Positions 13,384 to 28,300 of a stretch of 64,000 bases of DNA are shown piece by piece. The stretch covers positions 6,572,001-6,636,000 of the forward strand of contig OZ005695.1 in the NCBI GenBank assembly GCA_963930775.1, given 5' to 3'. Below the pieces are notes generated by a model. That model worked only from the letters and a program-made list of their open reading frames with translations. It made no database searches and was not told the origin of the DNA. Numbering within the stretch: the stretch's first letter is position 1; each line of letters starts with the position of its first letter. The DNA comes from Cliona cf. orientalis (lineage: Eukaryota > Porifera > Demospongiae > Clionaida > Clionaidae). Position numbers and translations under genes: made by a program.

Positions 13384-16300
13384 CTACTGTGCCAACATTT
13401 GCCTTGTAATATTAAAGTCCGTGTAATAACTAAGTATGGAACCCACTAACCACTTGAAAGTTGAACCTAGGTATAGATAGGGCTGGTATTTATCCGGGAG
13501 TGAGTGCTTGTGGTTACATACCTGACATTGAGGACATCGTTTTGTTCTCACAGCACATTTGCTACACATAACAGTGTGTCCACATGGGAGGAATTTGACA
13601 TTGCTGGACTCCTCATCACAGAGAAAGCACATCACTGCATCAACTACAATTCATGACAAAACACAATAATAATATTATTATTAGCTATAGTCAATTATTC
13701 TAGATAGGATGAAACCACATTGTATATAATACTGATATTCAACTTTTGTGAAATACTCGCCATATCCCCATAATATTATATTAAAGACACTAAAAGGTAT
13801 ATTATAGCAAATATTAATACTGTACAGTTAGTTGAAGCTACAACCCCGTGGTGTTCAAACTGTGGTTTTTATCGTGATAAAATCACCAAGGTATATATAA
13901 CTCATCGATTAGCATGCTAGTCTAGGCATCATCTGATCACGTGCACTGGGCCAGAATACGAACCATTTTGTATAATAGCTATATTTGCGGCATAAGAGTC
14001 CAGTGTCCTGTAATATTCAAGTATTCTTTGGCTACATACTCCTCAAATATCCAGACAATGAAAATTTGGCACATGCACTATGCTTATAATATGAGAAAAG
14101 GTACAAACGTGGGTTGAATCACACTTCCTCGCCCTTGCAAGTTTACACAGCTAAAGAACAAGTACAATATCCGCATTTTTCGAGCATGGTTGCCAGCAGG
14201 AAAGATCCACATACAAAGACCTTCTCTAGGGGCAGGCCGTCGAAGCCGTTCTCCCATGTATATGGCTTTTGCCAACCAGGAGAGGTGCAAGTGGGCGTGA
14301 CTCACACTTTCAATGCTGACACTAACAAGGTAAACATTGACATTGGAATCATGCATAGCATAGTGGGGACCATGCTGCATGGTATAGTTACATGTACCTA
14401 CATCGTGAGTTTATGGGGGATTCAGTAAGTCATCATACCTTCTTCAGGAGCAGTCTGCTGTTGACTCAAACCAGATGGAGATTCTTGTAGCTCACTCTCC
14501 TTTGTCACATGGTAAGCACTACCACCTCCAGACGATTCTTCACTTGGTGCTGAGACGTTACTATCTTCCAAATGTAAACTATCTGATGATTGCCCTTGTA
14601 AGATAGAAGTATCAGAATGGTCAGAGAGCTGAAGCGGTAGAAAGCCAGCTTTTTCTTTAAGGGATTCCTCTAACTGTACTAAACGATGCTGAAGTTGATC
14701 AGAAGTTGATGACTGACTACTTGTGGGTGAGACTTTTGAATCTTTGACGGGAGGTGGAGTAGTTTGTTGCTGAGGAGTTCTTTGATTGCCAGTGTTATGC
14801 TTTGTAGTGACATCAGCAACTGCCTGCTGCGATCCACTGCTGCTCTGGGGAGTATAACTAACCACTTGTGATGGTGAAGTAGCCTAAAAGGTAGACAACA
14901 GGAGCATGATAAACATGATTATTATATCCCCACACAAACAAACATCCATGCACCAGCATGAGACCTTATAGACTAACCTGTTGAACGGGTGCGGGTCTAT
15001 TGGCTGGCTCTGGTGCATTAGCTCCAGCTGCTCCATTGGGACCTCTCAAACTTCCATGAAACATACCACGACTAATTAATAGATACATGTGGTAGCATAA
15101 AATAATGTCAATGCTAAAAACTTTTTATCAGGTCAGTCTAACCACATGCAAATTTAACCACAATCTATGTCAATCACACATAAGCTAAAACAATCAGCAG
15201 ACTAAATAATTTATCGTCGCATCAAGCAGGAATGAATGCTTTACTAATAAAGATACTTATAACTCACTCTACATCATTAATGAAGTTCATTAGAGCAGGA
15301 GCCATCTCCTTAGGGATCATATCCGTGACAGTCTGTCCTCGCCTGTTCCTAGCGTGAGTGTCTGCTCCTTGCTGAACCAGAAAGCAAGCCACTGCCATGT
15401 AGTGGGCCACACTGCTCACTCCAAGGATCTTCTTCATGTCTTTTTGCACCTGATAATTTCCACATAAAGATATGTTCAAGTGGAATGATTACTTATGCAT
15501 ATTCTGTAATAAATGTACAAGACGTCTTTGTGTTGCATGCACAAATCAAAGAACTATATAATATTATGTACTTACTTTCACCATGTGGGGAGTGAGTTCT
15601 TCACTTAGTGGCTTGGCAACTTTCTTGATCAATAAGATATGCAGAGCAGTGTTTCCCTCCAAGTCTGCTGCATTGATATCAGCGCCATAGCCCACAAGGG
15701 CCTCGATAATAGTACTATATCCTCCAATGATTGCACAGTGCAGCGGTGTGTGGGTCTGGTTATTCCTCACATTCAGATCAACATGTGGCTACATAATATA
15801 TTATGTGTTATAATATCATAACTAATGAATATTCAGATGATAATTAATTTTTGAGGAATGTTGGTAGAATATTTGGAGGTACATAAATGTCCTCAGCAGT
15901 CTATGATTACAATGTCCCTCCATGCAATGTGTATTGTGAACTTTACAGCAGCATAGGTTTCTAAAGGAACAGCTAAATGTACAAATGTTTTAATAGTATA
16001 TTATTAAGAGCGAAAATAATATGAATGGTATACTAATCTCACCAAGCTGGATAAGTATTTGAGTATTTCTAGTTTATCATTGGACGCAGCAATATGCAGA
16101 GCAGTGTTCCCATCTTCCATCCTCTTGAAATCAGCATACTGTGGGAACCTTGTTATACACTCCTCCATTGCACTGCATATAGATAATAATATAGGAACCA
16201 ATGTAGCTTAGATTCTGTGAGGGGTGTATATTATTATAAGCCTTAGGGTAGCTGGTGTGGATGCAATGTTTTAAATTTTGGCTGTGAGAGCTAAAAATGA

Positions 16301-19300
16301 ATACTCAAAAAAGCAAGAATGAATAAAGAAAAAGCAGAACAAATTTTGACATAAATCATGGGGATATAATTTTAAATTTTTGTTCCAGCAATAATGGTTA
16401 ACAGGATAGCATGCAAAGGAAGAAAAAGTTGAAGAAACCACCAAATGTTGCAATATGAACATGGCAAGGAATATATCCCTATGCAGTATTGTCATGACCG
16501 TACCAGCCCTTGAACTCTGGACTCAGCCAGTCAGTCCAGCCTATTGTTGTAGGTGCAGCCAGTTAACTGGATTGTTATCGTCAATATTCATGACTGCAAT
16601 AATATTAGTTACCATCGACTCAATCTCTTCTAAAATTAATACCAATTCATACATCTTTCACTACATACACAAACTGAGAAAACTATTAATTTGTACATGA
16701 AGAAAACAACTGTTACAGTTATTTCAGCTTCACCGATTGCTATTAAATTACTTTTATGCTTTGAGTTCTTGTAGCAGAGGTTCCCTTAAGGTATCCGTCT
16801 CTTCCCATCTTGTTGTCAGTGATTGTTCAATTTCACATTCTGCGATATCAGCTGTGGATGCATCATTAGAATCTTGCAGTCCAATTTCAGTGGAGGTAGG
16901 AGTAGTAGGTGTCATCATTGCATGCATCATAATATTAGTTTCTTGAAATGGAAGGATTTTACCCAATCTTGAATGCTTGTTGAGTAATTTTGCAAGTGAT
17001 ATTTTGAGTTGACGTAGACATGGGATCTCAAGTAGGGTGATGATTGTGTGGTAAGCAAGTACACAAAGAAGCTGAACAAAAGCAATGCTTACTGAAACTT
17101 TCGCTGCAACTGTCCTTCCTTTTCTGTTGTTGTGATAGACAATGCTCAATATTAAGAGATTTGCGTAACAAAAGGAATTAAAATAATCAACCAGTCTATT
17201 TTTGTAAACATTGCTTCCTGACAAGGCTTTAAAAAGGAGTAGACATGTACATATTATTCCAGTTGCCAGGAGGTTATTGTTTCTTCGATTTGTGGTGTCT
17301 ACGGCTACTTCGAGATAAAGTACAACTCGAATAAGCAAAAGTAATCCACTCCAGTAACGATGTTTTGAACTATAGGCCGCAAGATTTGCTTCCATAAATA
17401 AATTCAGCCTCGTATTTCTGATCCATCCCAGACATTTATGATGCGGTGCTTGAAGGAGCCACTGCCAAGTTAGCAGGAGAACGGTGTAAATGAGGCCAAT
17501 GAGAACAATGATTGCAGCCACTAGAAATAGTAAGATATGTTTATCATGAAAATATTTAATATTAGCATCAGGTAGCCAACGCTTTTGTAAGCCATCTGGA
17601 TATCTGAGGGTAGCAACAGAGAAGATATCTTTTACATTGCGAAGTAGTGTCATGTACGATAATAGTATTACAGTTGCAAGTGTAGCAATTGGATTTCGTT
17701 TACCAATCAGTTTAGCAAATCTTGACGAGTATTTACTCATGAGAATTATCATGACGAGAAGAATAATGAGGTAAGCTGGAAAGACAAATTGTAGCCAGGC
17801 TTTTGAATATGAATCTAGTCCATTGTAAAAACAAGTATCTAGTCCAAATTCAAGATTGAGCCAGGCTATGAATACAGAGAAGATATTGGATTTAGACATG
17901 TGATTATACATGATACTGTTCGAAGCAACAATGTTTGCATAAAAGATTAGTCCACTGAGCGTACCAACTGCTGTTGTCAAGTTAAGGATCAATATTATCA
18001 CTACCAATGCAATACCTGAGGCAACTGCTCCCATTGTGATGCCTACAAACAATTTTTGCCAATCTTTTGGACATTGTAAGCAGCGAGAGCTTCCTAACGA
18101 TAAACTGAGGCCTGGTTTACAACTACTGCATAGTAATCCAGTGCGATTCAATGCACACTGAGCATCAGCTCCATTGAGAATATTCAGGTTGATACTTATA
18201 GTGCTTGTAGATAGAACACAGTAGTTGTATGGGCAGTGAGGATAAATCAGATAATCAATCTGGTTTGTATCATTAACGTAGTTTATCCAGAAATCTCCCT
18301 GTCTTAACAGAGACATTGATGACGAATTACACATTTTTACAAGAGCCTTAAGTTTTTGATCACAGTCACAAACACAATCTTCTTGTATCTTCTGTTGTTG
18401 GAAACCGATTGGGCATGTACAAGCTTTAAAATTCACGTGTAACACAGCTTTTGAGATGCCAACATCATGACATGGACCTTCTGGGTACAAGAGGAGCTTA
18501 ACTGAGTCATTAAGTGAAGAAACTTTTAGCTCTAAGTCAGTGCATCCATTGTGTGTTGATTGAACCCACTGTCGAATGCCAAGACGGTATAATAATATTA
18601 TGTAACCTTTTGTGGATGTAATAAAAACAGAGACATGAACTCCATGATATGCTCGATCAACTGCTGCCATCAATACATTAAATGTCTCCCCTCTCTTAAT
18701 GTCAATTGTTCTTTTGGTGCAATTAGTAATACAATTTAATGCACTGCCTATGCAGTAGCAAATCCTAACCAGATTGGATGTTATCATGTCTGTAACGTTC
18801 ACATTTCTAGCCAAATTTTTATGTACTTTAAACCAGCAGCAAACGATTTACGATCATTACCTGAGTAACTTCGCCCTACTATGCATCTGTCTAAAAATCC
18901 ACCATACAATTTTGCTTTGCTATATGCATAGCCGATAGTATAGATCCTGCGTTATCAGAATAATCCACTTTTCTAAAATTAATTTCACTGTCTTGAATGT
19001 TCACTATAATTATTATGGCTAAATCCTGATATTATGATGTATTATTCACAATTGTTAGTGTACGCATGATACGATTTTATAGCTATAGTCTTAATTCACC
19101 AACATGAAGTTCATCGAGCTTATTGATGTCCAGAGGAGATCCTACACCGCACCTGGATGCTATCGGCAGGCAGACATTTGTGTCACAGGCTGTCGAACTC
19201 CTTATGCAGGAAAATACAAGACTGAACGAGCAATTACACTTTTTCCAAACACAATTAAGCCTATATAAAAGCGCAGTGCATTGTGTGACAATGTACAGTT

Positions 19301-22300
19301 ACTGAGTGATAGATGTGTAGCTCTTATTAAATTTTGTATTAGGATATTTTCAAAATTGTGAGTTAGCTTAGAATTGAGAATTCTTATGGTGCTATTAATC
19401 GACATCAATAATTTTGTCCCACTATATTGTGCGTTATTTCACAATTTGATATCGCAAGTTTGCCACTCTTTATACATATCATGTTAGGTTTTTAATGAAA
19501 ATAATGTACTGTTAGTGTAGTTTGCCGTGCTTGAACTGAGGAATATTAGACTAAGTGCTGATGAAAGTGTATTGTGTGTAAAGATACTTCCTGAATCATA
19601 TATAACCGTGCTATTTTCTGCAATGACCACTCCCTGTCCTGCAGTTGAATTTCCAAATATACAATTTTGTGTGGTAATATTTGTATGCGCTGCTTCAATT
19701 GCACTTCCTTTTGAATGAAGGAAAGTGCATACACTGATATTGATATTGACCAGAAATAATTGAAGGACTGCATAGAATCTGGAATCATTCCCACATCCAA
19801 TAAATGTGAGATTTGTCAGCAAAACCATGCTCATAATACTGAATGCAAATCCAACTCCCAATTCATCACATAATTATTATAGTGCTATTCCTGCCCTTTG
19901 AAGACATTAAACATTTGAGAAATTCCACCGAGAATTAAGTGTATGGTGTTCTGCCCCAAATTGCAGAATCATTCCGACCTTGATATTGTTGGTAATATTA
20001 TTATTATTAACAAAATTTAATTTACTTAAAGTGAGACATGCCATTGGCTGAGCAGCACATGGGAAGTCTTCTGCTGCTTTGATGAAGTATGTCTGTTCAC
20101 TAACACACATCAAATTTGTATGGTAGAGATAGAGAAATAGTGTGCCTTAGGCTAGCATTAGTTGACTTAAAATAAACATTTCTAAGCTATGTTGGCTTTG
20201 TACCTAAAGATCAATTTTCATCAACATTAAGCTATATTATACTGCTGCACACTATAAGATAACTTCAATCAATAGCTAGCTTATATAAACGGCCTTTTAT
20301 GGGACTGTTGGGTTGACTAATGCTAAATAAATTCAAAAAGCAAGTTGTTCAGTTGGGGTTAAACTTAGTTTATAAATACAATCTGTGAAGTTGTCTATCA
20401 CTGGGAAATAATTATGTTGTTTTCTTCATCGTCCCAAGACATATATGCATATAGATCGCTATATATTTTTCAAATCACTCGTCGATCTACTTATGAACTA
20501 CAACTCAAGACTTTACTGATAAATAAACATACAATATTATTATCATTAATTTGGTACGAGAGAGTTCTACACAAAAACTATCGTGCTGTGAAGTTTTATA
20601 ACACAGCATGCATGTTGATATTTTAACAAAGAAATGTATTATGATGAGTATGAGTCCCTTGCATGTTGGCCAATTAGCTGCCATGATCAAGTTAGGAGCA
20701 TAACTGAAAAAGCAATATGACTGCATGAGGTATGCATACTACGTTAATCTTTGAGAAGAGCCATGAAGTAATAAGGAAAGATGTGTAGATTATTGGAATA
20801 GCTGATGTCAGAAATCCAATTGTTATTATAAATGCACAATAAGGATTGTATTTTCCAATTATAGAAACGGCTTCTCCCAAAATAATTATTTGAAAAAAAC
20901 ATAATAAGGATGTGAAGATTATATCCACGAGGGGATAGTGTTGGCCAATCTTTTTTAGTGGTTGAATATTGATCATTGCTATCAATAGAACCAATAGGAT
21001 GATCAGGCTGTATGTAAAGAACAGAGTGGATAATGTTAAACTGTAAATGATGAAGAGTAATGGCCAAGTCAGCAGCATGGGTACTGAGAACCATCGGCAG
21101 TCTAATGTTCCAGGTTCTGTTCCGTCCTTGTAACAGCCTTGAAAGGAGTCAACAAAGGCATGGAGAAAGTGCCAGTTGATAGGAAAGAGAGAGAGAAACC
21201 TTTGGAAGCACTGACAAGGATACAAAATGAAGATTATTGTGGGGATACTCACAAATAATGTAACCAAGATTATTGCGAGGATAGCATAGGGAAGATGCTG
21301 ATCACCAAAATAAGAAACAGTAGGTGAATAAAAGACTCCAAACTTAGATTTGTCAGAAGAAAGCTGAAAAATTTGAGTTGGGATCAAAATATCAGCTGTT
21401 ACACTTAGAATCTTAATTATTGTAGGACAGTAAAAAGAATGTAGCAAAGGAATCAAGTACTGAAGTACGAATGTCCCAAGATTTTCGAAATTTGGCAAGT
21501 ACCTTATTGAATGGCTTCCATATAGTAATTATAACTGGAACTCGCCTATCGTAAAGCACAATAAGAATGTATGAAATTAATATCAATACAAATGGATAGA
21601 AAGCAATAAGATATTCCAGGACTAAGGCTTGAAGGGTTGTTATATTAAGGCAAATATTTGGAAGGATGGAACGAAAAATATCAAGGTTCCACAAGCTATA
21701 GAAGGCAAAACCTACTTTTGCAACTGCTAAAGATTTTGTATCTTTACTGAAATTAAGCAGGATTATACGAATAAAAGCTGGTGTAGACATTAATTGACTG
21801 CACCAAACCACCCCATACAGGCGAGAAGATGTCATATTAATGTTAAAGACAAGTATGAATAGATAGAATGCTGTGAGAGGAAATAATCCAACCAGGATGA
21901 GCTTCCACCAGTTTTTATGCCCATCTGGACACTCCACACAACTGAGATTATATGAGAAAATCAGTGGATTGTGCCCCTCTTCGCAGTCACCACATAGGAG
22001 GCCAGTTCGATGAAAAGGTGTGCATGCTGATGTGTTGATAAGTGTTTTTGGATACTTTGGTAGTAGACAGTACATGTGCAATGATGAACTACACATTTGA
22101 CAGTTGTAGAAGCAAGGTCCAGCGTATGTAGATTTGCTTTCATTGTCGTAAGTCACGCAATAACAGTTCAAAACAGCAGAAAATTGAGCTTGATCATCAC
22201 ATATAATTGCTGCTGTGTGTCCTCTATCACACTGACACCTTTTCCCGGCGTTGCATGTGAACCACGTTGGACATGTACTGTCATTGGTACAGTGGTTGTC

Positions 22301-25300
22301 ACTCACTGTAAAATTTATTGCATATGCAGGGTTATTAATTTCTAATTCAGTTGATGACACAAATACTAGTAGCATTAAAAAGAATACTGTTTTTAACAAG
22401 GAGTACATAATATTAATTCACTTTGCTTAAAACTTCAGTTGACTACCTATTGACAGCGACTTCTAAACTAGCTATCAAAATTTATTTGTCACCTCTATAT
22501 GAATAGCCAATTTTTCATTTGTGAAATCTTGCTCACAAAATTGTATAGCAAATACATTGCCTCCCAACAACTTGAAGAGCATTGTTTTCTTAACACAAGC
22601 CGGACATGAATACCTGTTTGCTCTAATGGTGAGAACTTCAGAATAGGCTGGATTAGAGTCATATGTACCTCAAATTAAAATTCTGATCAAAATATTATAT
22701 GAAACGTCTCTGCTACATTAGTACTACATGTATAATATTATATACTCCCAACATGTGCCTATGCACCTGGACAAAGCGAGAAATACATATAAAAACAATT
22801 TTGGGGGGTTGTCGTCTTGGTTGGGTGCTTCTACTTATACTTTCCTCATGAAATGATTATTGGATAGCCACTTTTGGCATCAAAATGATTCCATAGCATA
22901 CCTAGACTATATTTGTGCATTTTTGAGCAAAATTTCAAGACCAAGGAGGTTGACCATGATATATCACTCAAGTTTTCTGCTGGGCTAGCATACAAGGTAG
23001 TCACAAGCACAATCAAATGAATGTGGTTACATTGTACCACTAGCAAGTAGATCCACTAAAAGCATAATATACAATACCTCGTACACTCTCCTGTTAGGAG
23101 GAACACTGAGTCCACCAACACAAAGGACATGTGGCAATGAGCTATACATCCTTGTTTAACAAAGGTGAGCATACCGAACGGGCCTTCAATTTTTTATACA
23201 TTTGAGAGTAACTTACTACTGTTGCATTAAAAATGTAACAATAAACTAATAATATTGATGTTACATGAGTTATTTTAAGGAGTTTTAGCTATATTGTTCA
23301 TTTTCTGCATGCCATCAGTACTAAATTTAGAGCGCGGCGATAGGCATTGTAGAAGGCACGTTCTTCACTCGGGGTAGCATGAAACCAACCAGTTCCTCCT
23401 CTGCACTTAACAGCATAGCCTCTCAAAGCAGACTGGGCAGATTTCTCTGCATCAAGTCGATGAGACACATACTGAGGTTGCCCCCACCACATCAACTGAT
23501 ATGCATTGCCTACCTGAAGATCTCCAAGTCGTTTATCAGGATCTATGGCAGTTCCCACCTTAAAGTTACCAGTTCGCTTTCCACGATCATATTCTGCAAT
23601 ACAGTAGGCATAACCCGCATCGCTGCAGGCACCATCTGTTTTTTCTTTGTTCAATTTTAAACCCGATTCAGTCAATGACTCAGGGAGTTCAAACGTTGCT
23701 TCTTCAGACTGAGCCATCACCTCTTCATTGATTCTTATCTTAGTATGTGTGCTGCTCTTTAGTTTCACCCCTGAATCGTATCTCCGGCTATACTCAACCA
23801 TAGGCTTAATTCCAAGTTTAGTACTCGCAGGAGAATGCCGGTGGACACTGTCCCTTTCAAGTGGACTCAGCTTCCCAGGTTTAATACACGTATGTTATTA
23901 CAAGTCACTACCTGTACTAAATTAATCATTCCAAAGTGATGTAACAGTACTATGTCCTCGCTAAGCATATTGTAAGTATAGCTACCTGTACGCTTTCTTT
24001 CAGTGAACTGCCACCTTGAACACCAATTCAATAACAGCTTTCAAATCAAGTATACATATGTACTGCATGTACATCTGTATAGCTGTATTGATGAACATGT
24101 AGCTTTGATACTAAGCCATCAATAAATCCTTTTCCTACATCCAGTGGATTGCTCCCATATGGATTTCATTGCACTGTTTACCATATGACAGTTTTAACTG
24201 TCGGTATAATATTATATAATTATATTATATGCACATAAATTGCAGATTGTGAAGGAAGAATTTTTCTTATGTTTGAAATTAGCCACAATTGCTTATATTG
24301 GTCTACATACGTATGGCAGTAGAGTTTCATTCTTAGTGTTTTGTGCTTCAAACTTTGTTTCGCCCTGAAATCCTACTAAATTAAATATGGCTAGATCTTG
24401 ACCTTGCCTCTTTCTTTTGGTACCTCACAAACAGCTACTAATAGATACATAATATTATGATCATATTATCATGAAAAGATTCAAATCTGTCTCTGGTCGA
24501 ACAAATGTATTCTGAATCTGTCGCTATTCCTCATAAGGGAGCCTCATAAAAACTCAGTGAAGGATTCTTCAACGTAGCAGTCTGTAGGTTTGCGCTAAAC
24601 ATGATGTGATCGTGATTGCTGAAAAACAATTTTTATAACTGCTATTGTGTAATGATAGATCAGAAACTGCATGCATTCCTCTGTACAGACTTTATACCAT
24701 GCCACTATAACACATGTGCACACATTATATTTGAGAGAGTCCAATACAGTTTATCAATCCCTCGTCTGGTTACAGTATGCAAATTAATTTTATCAAAACC
24801 AAAGCACCTTGCTTACATGTACATGTACATATTATTTACATGTAGTCTCATCCCCAGGCACCCTGATCGGGGTGCCTGGGGATGAGACTATATAAATCAT
24901 GTACTCACACTAAGAATCCATGTCCTGCAGCATCATGGATGGAAGCAAAGCCCAAGAAGCTGAAGAGTACTGGATCTGCTCCAGCATCCAGTAGCAAAGC
25001 CACTGAGAGGGAGCGGTGTGAACTGATACTGTGGTGAAGGGCTGTCTTCCCACCATAGTCCTATAGAGTACAAGGACAGTGAAGATGTCACGAGGGTTAA
25101 AGATTCACTGATCACAATTATGAAAGAGATAGCCATTAAAGTAGGGTGGTGTGAGCTAGCTGGATATTCCATGAATCAATGGCTACTACATGTACATGTA
25201 GCTGCAGCTGCAGGCTATCTTTGTATAAATGTACCAGAATCATTCAGTATAGCCAACATTGTTCAACCATAGAAAACATGCACTTTTTAAACATTATGTA

Positions 25301-28300
25301 TATGTATACCTGTGCATTAATTTCAATGTTTGGTTGAGCGATTAAGAACTCGAGAATGTTATAATGGCCTAGAGCAGCGGCGACCATGAGTGGAGTGTTG
25401 TCTTTGGCATTCCTACAGTTGACATCGACACCAGCACCCACAAGTAGCTTGGCACACTCCAGAGACTTACTATAGGACAAATGAAAATCATATACATGTA
25501 TATATTAATCATATGTCTAGGATAAGTGAACCAAACATAATTAGCAATTTCAGCCTGCTTGTCCGCATGAGTGGTAATTACCCGAGAATTTGTTCTTGCC
25601 CACAAAGCACACTACAGTAAAACCAACCACTTGCATGGTGTTCAATACAGATCATACAGTTGCTACCAATGCATTTTTGGCCTATGGTACCACATTGGCT
25701 TTTAATATTACATGTACATGTACAATGTATCATGCATTTCAGGACACCATAATAATACTAGAGCTCTCTCGATCACAAAATCCTTGGCGCATTGTGTGAC
25801 CTTAGCTACATGCTTCAGTGCTAGACACAAAAAGGGTGTAAAGGGCTCGAGGTTACTATAACATTAAGGGCTGGGAACGAGGCTAATGTTATACTTGCAC
25901 AGCAGTGTTAGTTAAGGTTCAACAGCTGGCACAGCAATAATAACCCTGGTGTGTTGTCCACACTGCGGTGCCGACATCAAGTCAACTTCTCTCACAGTAT
26001 ACATGTGTAGCCTCTGCTCCTTGGGGACTATGTTCATAGGCATCAGAAGCAATTGGAAGGTGAGGGGACAAGGGTCAGGTAACAGTGCGTGTGCGAAGCG
26101 CGTGCAAAATTTATAGCCATGCCCACTAATTAATGGGAAACTAGTTCGTGAATAGCACTGAATTTAGCGAGCAAAAGCAACGGGGACTGTAGGGCAAATA
26201 CTATTAGAAGCTGCTAACAACTCGAGTACCGATGAAAGCTGTCTAGTTTCCAGGCAAAACGTTCATAGACAGGTAAGGTCGCTTATTCTATGGCATAATC
26301 TAAAAGTGGATGTGGCTGGCGACGCCCATGATGTTGATGAAAGGAGGACTATGACGCAAACGTTTGGCGCAAGACTGAATTGTATATGTATGTCCAATAT
26401 TATTGCTGAAAATTGCTCACTTGGGTCCAAACACTGCAATGCCATACATGCATACAAGCTTAGCTAGCCAGAGTCAAAGGGGACCACAAGAATGCATATA
26501 GCAGCTAATCATGCATATCGATTCCTTAGAGTTGAAAAGAAGTAACCATCATCCCATGATTATCAAAAGCTCACCAGTGGATCATGGATCCATGGACTGA
26601 GCAAGGGAGATCAGCATCAACTACCCTGCCTAAAGTGCATGCGCTGAGGGTTAGTAATATACATGTACACATGTATATAGTGTGCGACACACAACATTCT
26701 ATTTATACATAAAGTTCTGCTACTGCTATAGCTCGGGAGAAGTCAAGAAGCTTGGAATCAGCAAACGCCAAAACTGGCAAACAAAGTGTTTTCGGCGAAA
26801 TCCAAACAAACCATGCATTTGAAACGCCACAAGGAACCTTATGATGCCGCACTTTGGATTTACAGACAAGGTATGACATTGTAGCAGCTAGCTTGGTAAC
26901 AGACAGACATAACAAATACTGTAATCCTGCAGGTTAATTATGTACCCTCAGAATATGACATGTACAGTAGTCTAAAGAGTAGTACAGCTTTTGAACAATC
27001 AACATAAGATTCAATATACTTACACAAAAGCACAGGAATGAAGTGGCTTCTCTCCAGACTTGTCCTGGACATACATGTAAAATGACAAAAAAGACCAGAT
27101 TATCACATTGACACTACATAATGCCAAACTTAAGGTCACCATTACCTGCAGCTCCATGTTTGCATTGTATTCCAGGAGCAGTTTGACAGCAGTGGGGCTG
27201 CCTTCCTCAATGGCCACATGGAGGGCAGTCTTACCCTCATACACAGTGTCAACCTAAACAATGCACAAAATTAATAATACATTGTATAATATAGTCTACA
27301 CCATTTAAAGATAATTATAATTATTATGATGCTGTATTGAAAGACATGTGACTCTCTCTCTCTAAGATTAAACCCTGGATTAAGACAGGATTCTGTCTAA
27401 GTGGAAAACTACCATGCGACAATTAACTACTGTTGACCAATGACTGCCACATGAGCACGTGATCTCAGCACATGCAAGGCTTGAGAAACAAAACCAAGTT
27501 GACCAAAGTACACGTATGTACTGGTGGTACATGCATGACACTGATTATGGATACACTGCACCTGCTAGGGGGCTAGTACATTGTATTTGAAACAATAATA
27601 CCAATGCAAGGACACTTGCTCGAAATGCAGGAGGGGGAGGACTTACTTGCGGGACTCTACAGTAATACCAAAGTGAATTGAATTTATGACTATAGAGCAG
27701 GATCTGAATTTATGAGTCATACCTTAGGTCGTAGGTTGTAGTAAATGTACCTTGTCTGGTGCTGCCTGTAGAAAGGTCCTCATGGTGCTGATATCTCCAG
27801 CAGCTGCTGCCAGGATGAGTACATCAGGGTCACCAATATGGGACAGGCTCATCAATCTCACCCTCGTCTCAATGTCAACATCACTGTCATCTATTTAACC
27901 ATGAACATGTACATGTATGCAAATATGGAGTATGAAAAGCAATTCTTTTTAAACAGGGGTAATTCCTTAAGGTATTTGGTGCATTGCCTAGGCCTGACTA
28001 TAATTATTGAAATTACTTGCAGGACACTTGCTGATTTTGCACACTTACATGTAGTAGAGCATGTACCACTTCCATCATGGTATGATAGTCATACGTATGT
28101 AAGTTGCTTACCCTCGACAATGGGAGGCTGGGGTTCATTGGGGGCGGGAACCAGGCATAGTGGGTTCATGGTCCATTTCTTGCCACAGGTAGCCAGCCTC
28201 ACATCACCACTGGGCATCACCCTCACCACGACACCAAGCTGATCAAGAGCCTACCAGGGGATGAGTGAGAAGGAAATGACAGTAAGGACACTTTGACGTA

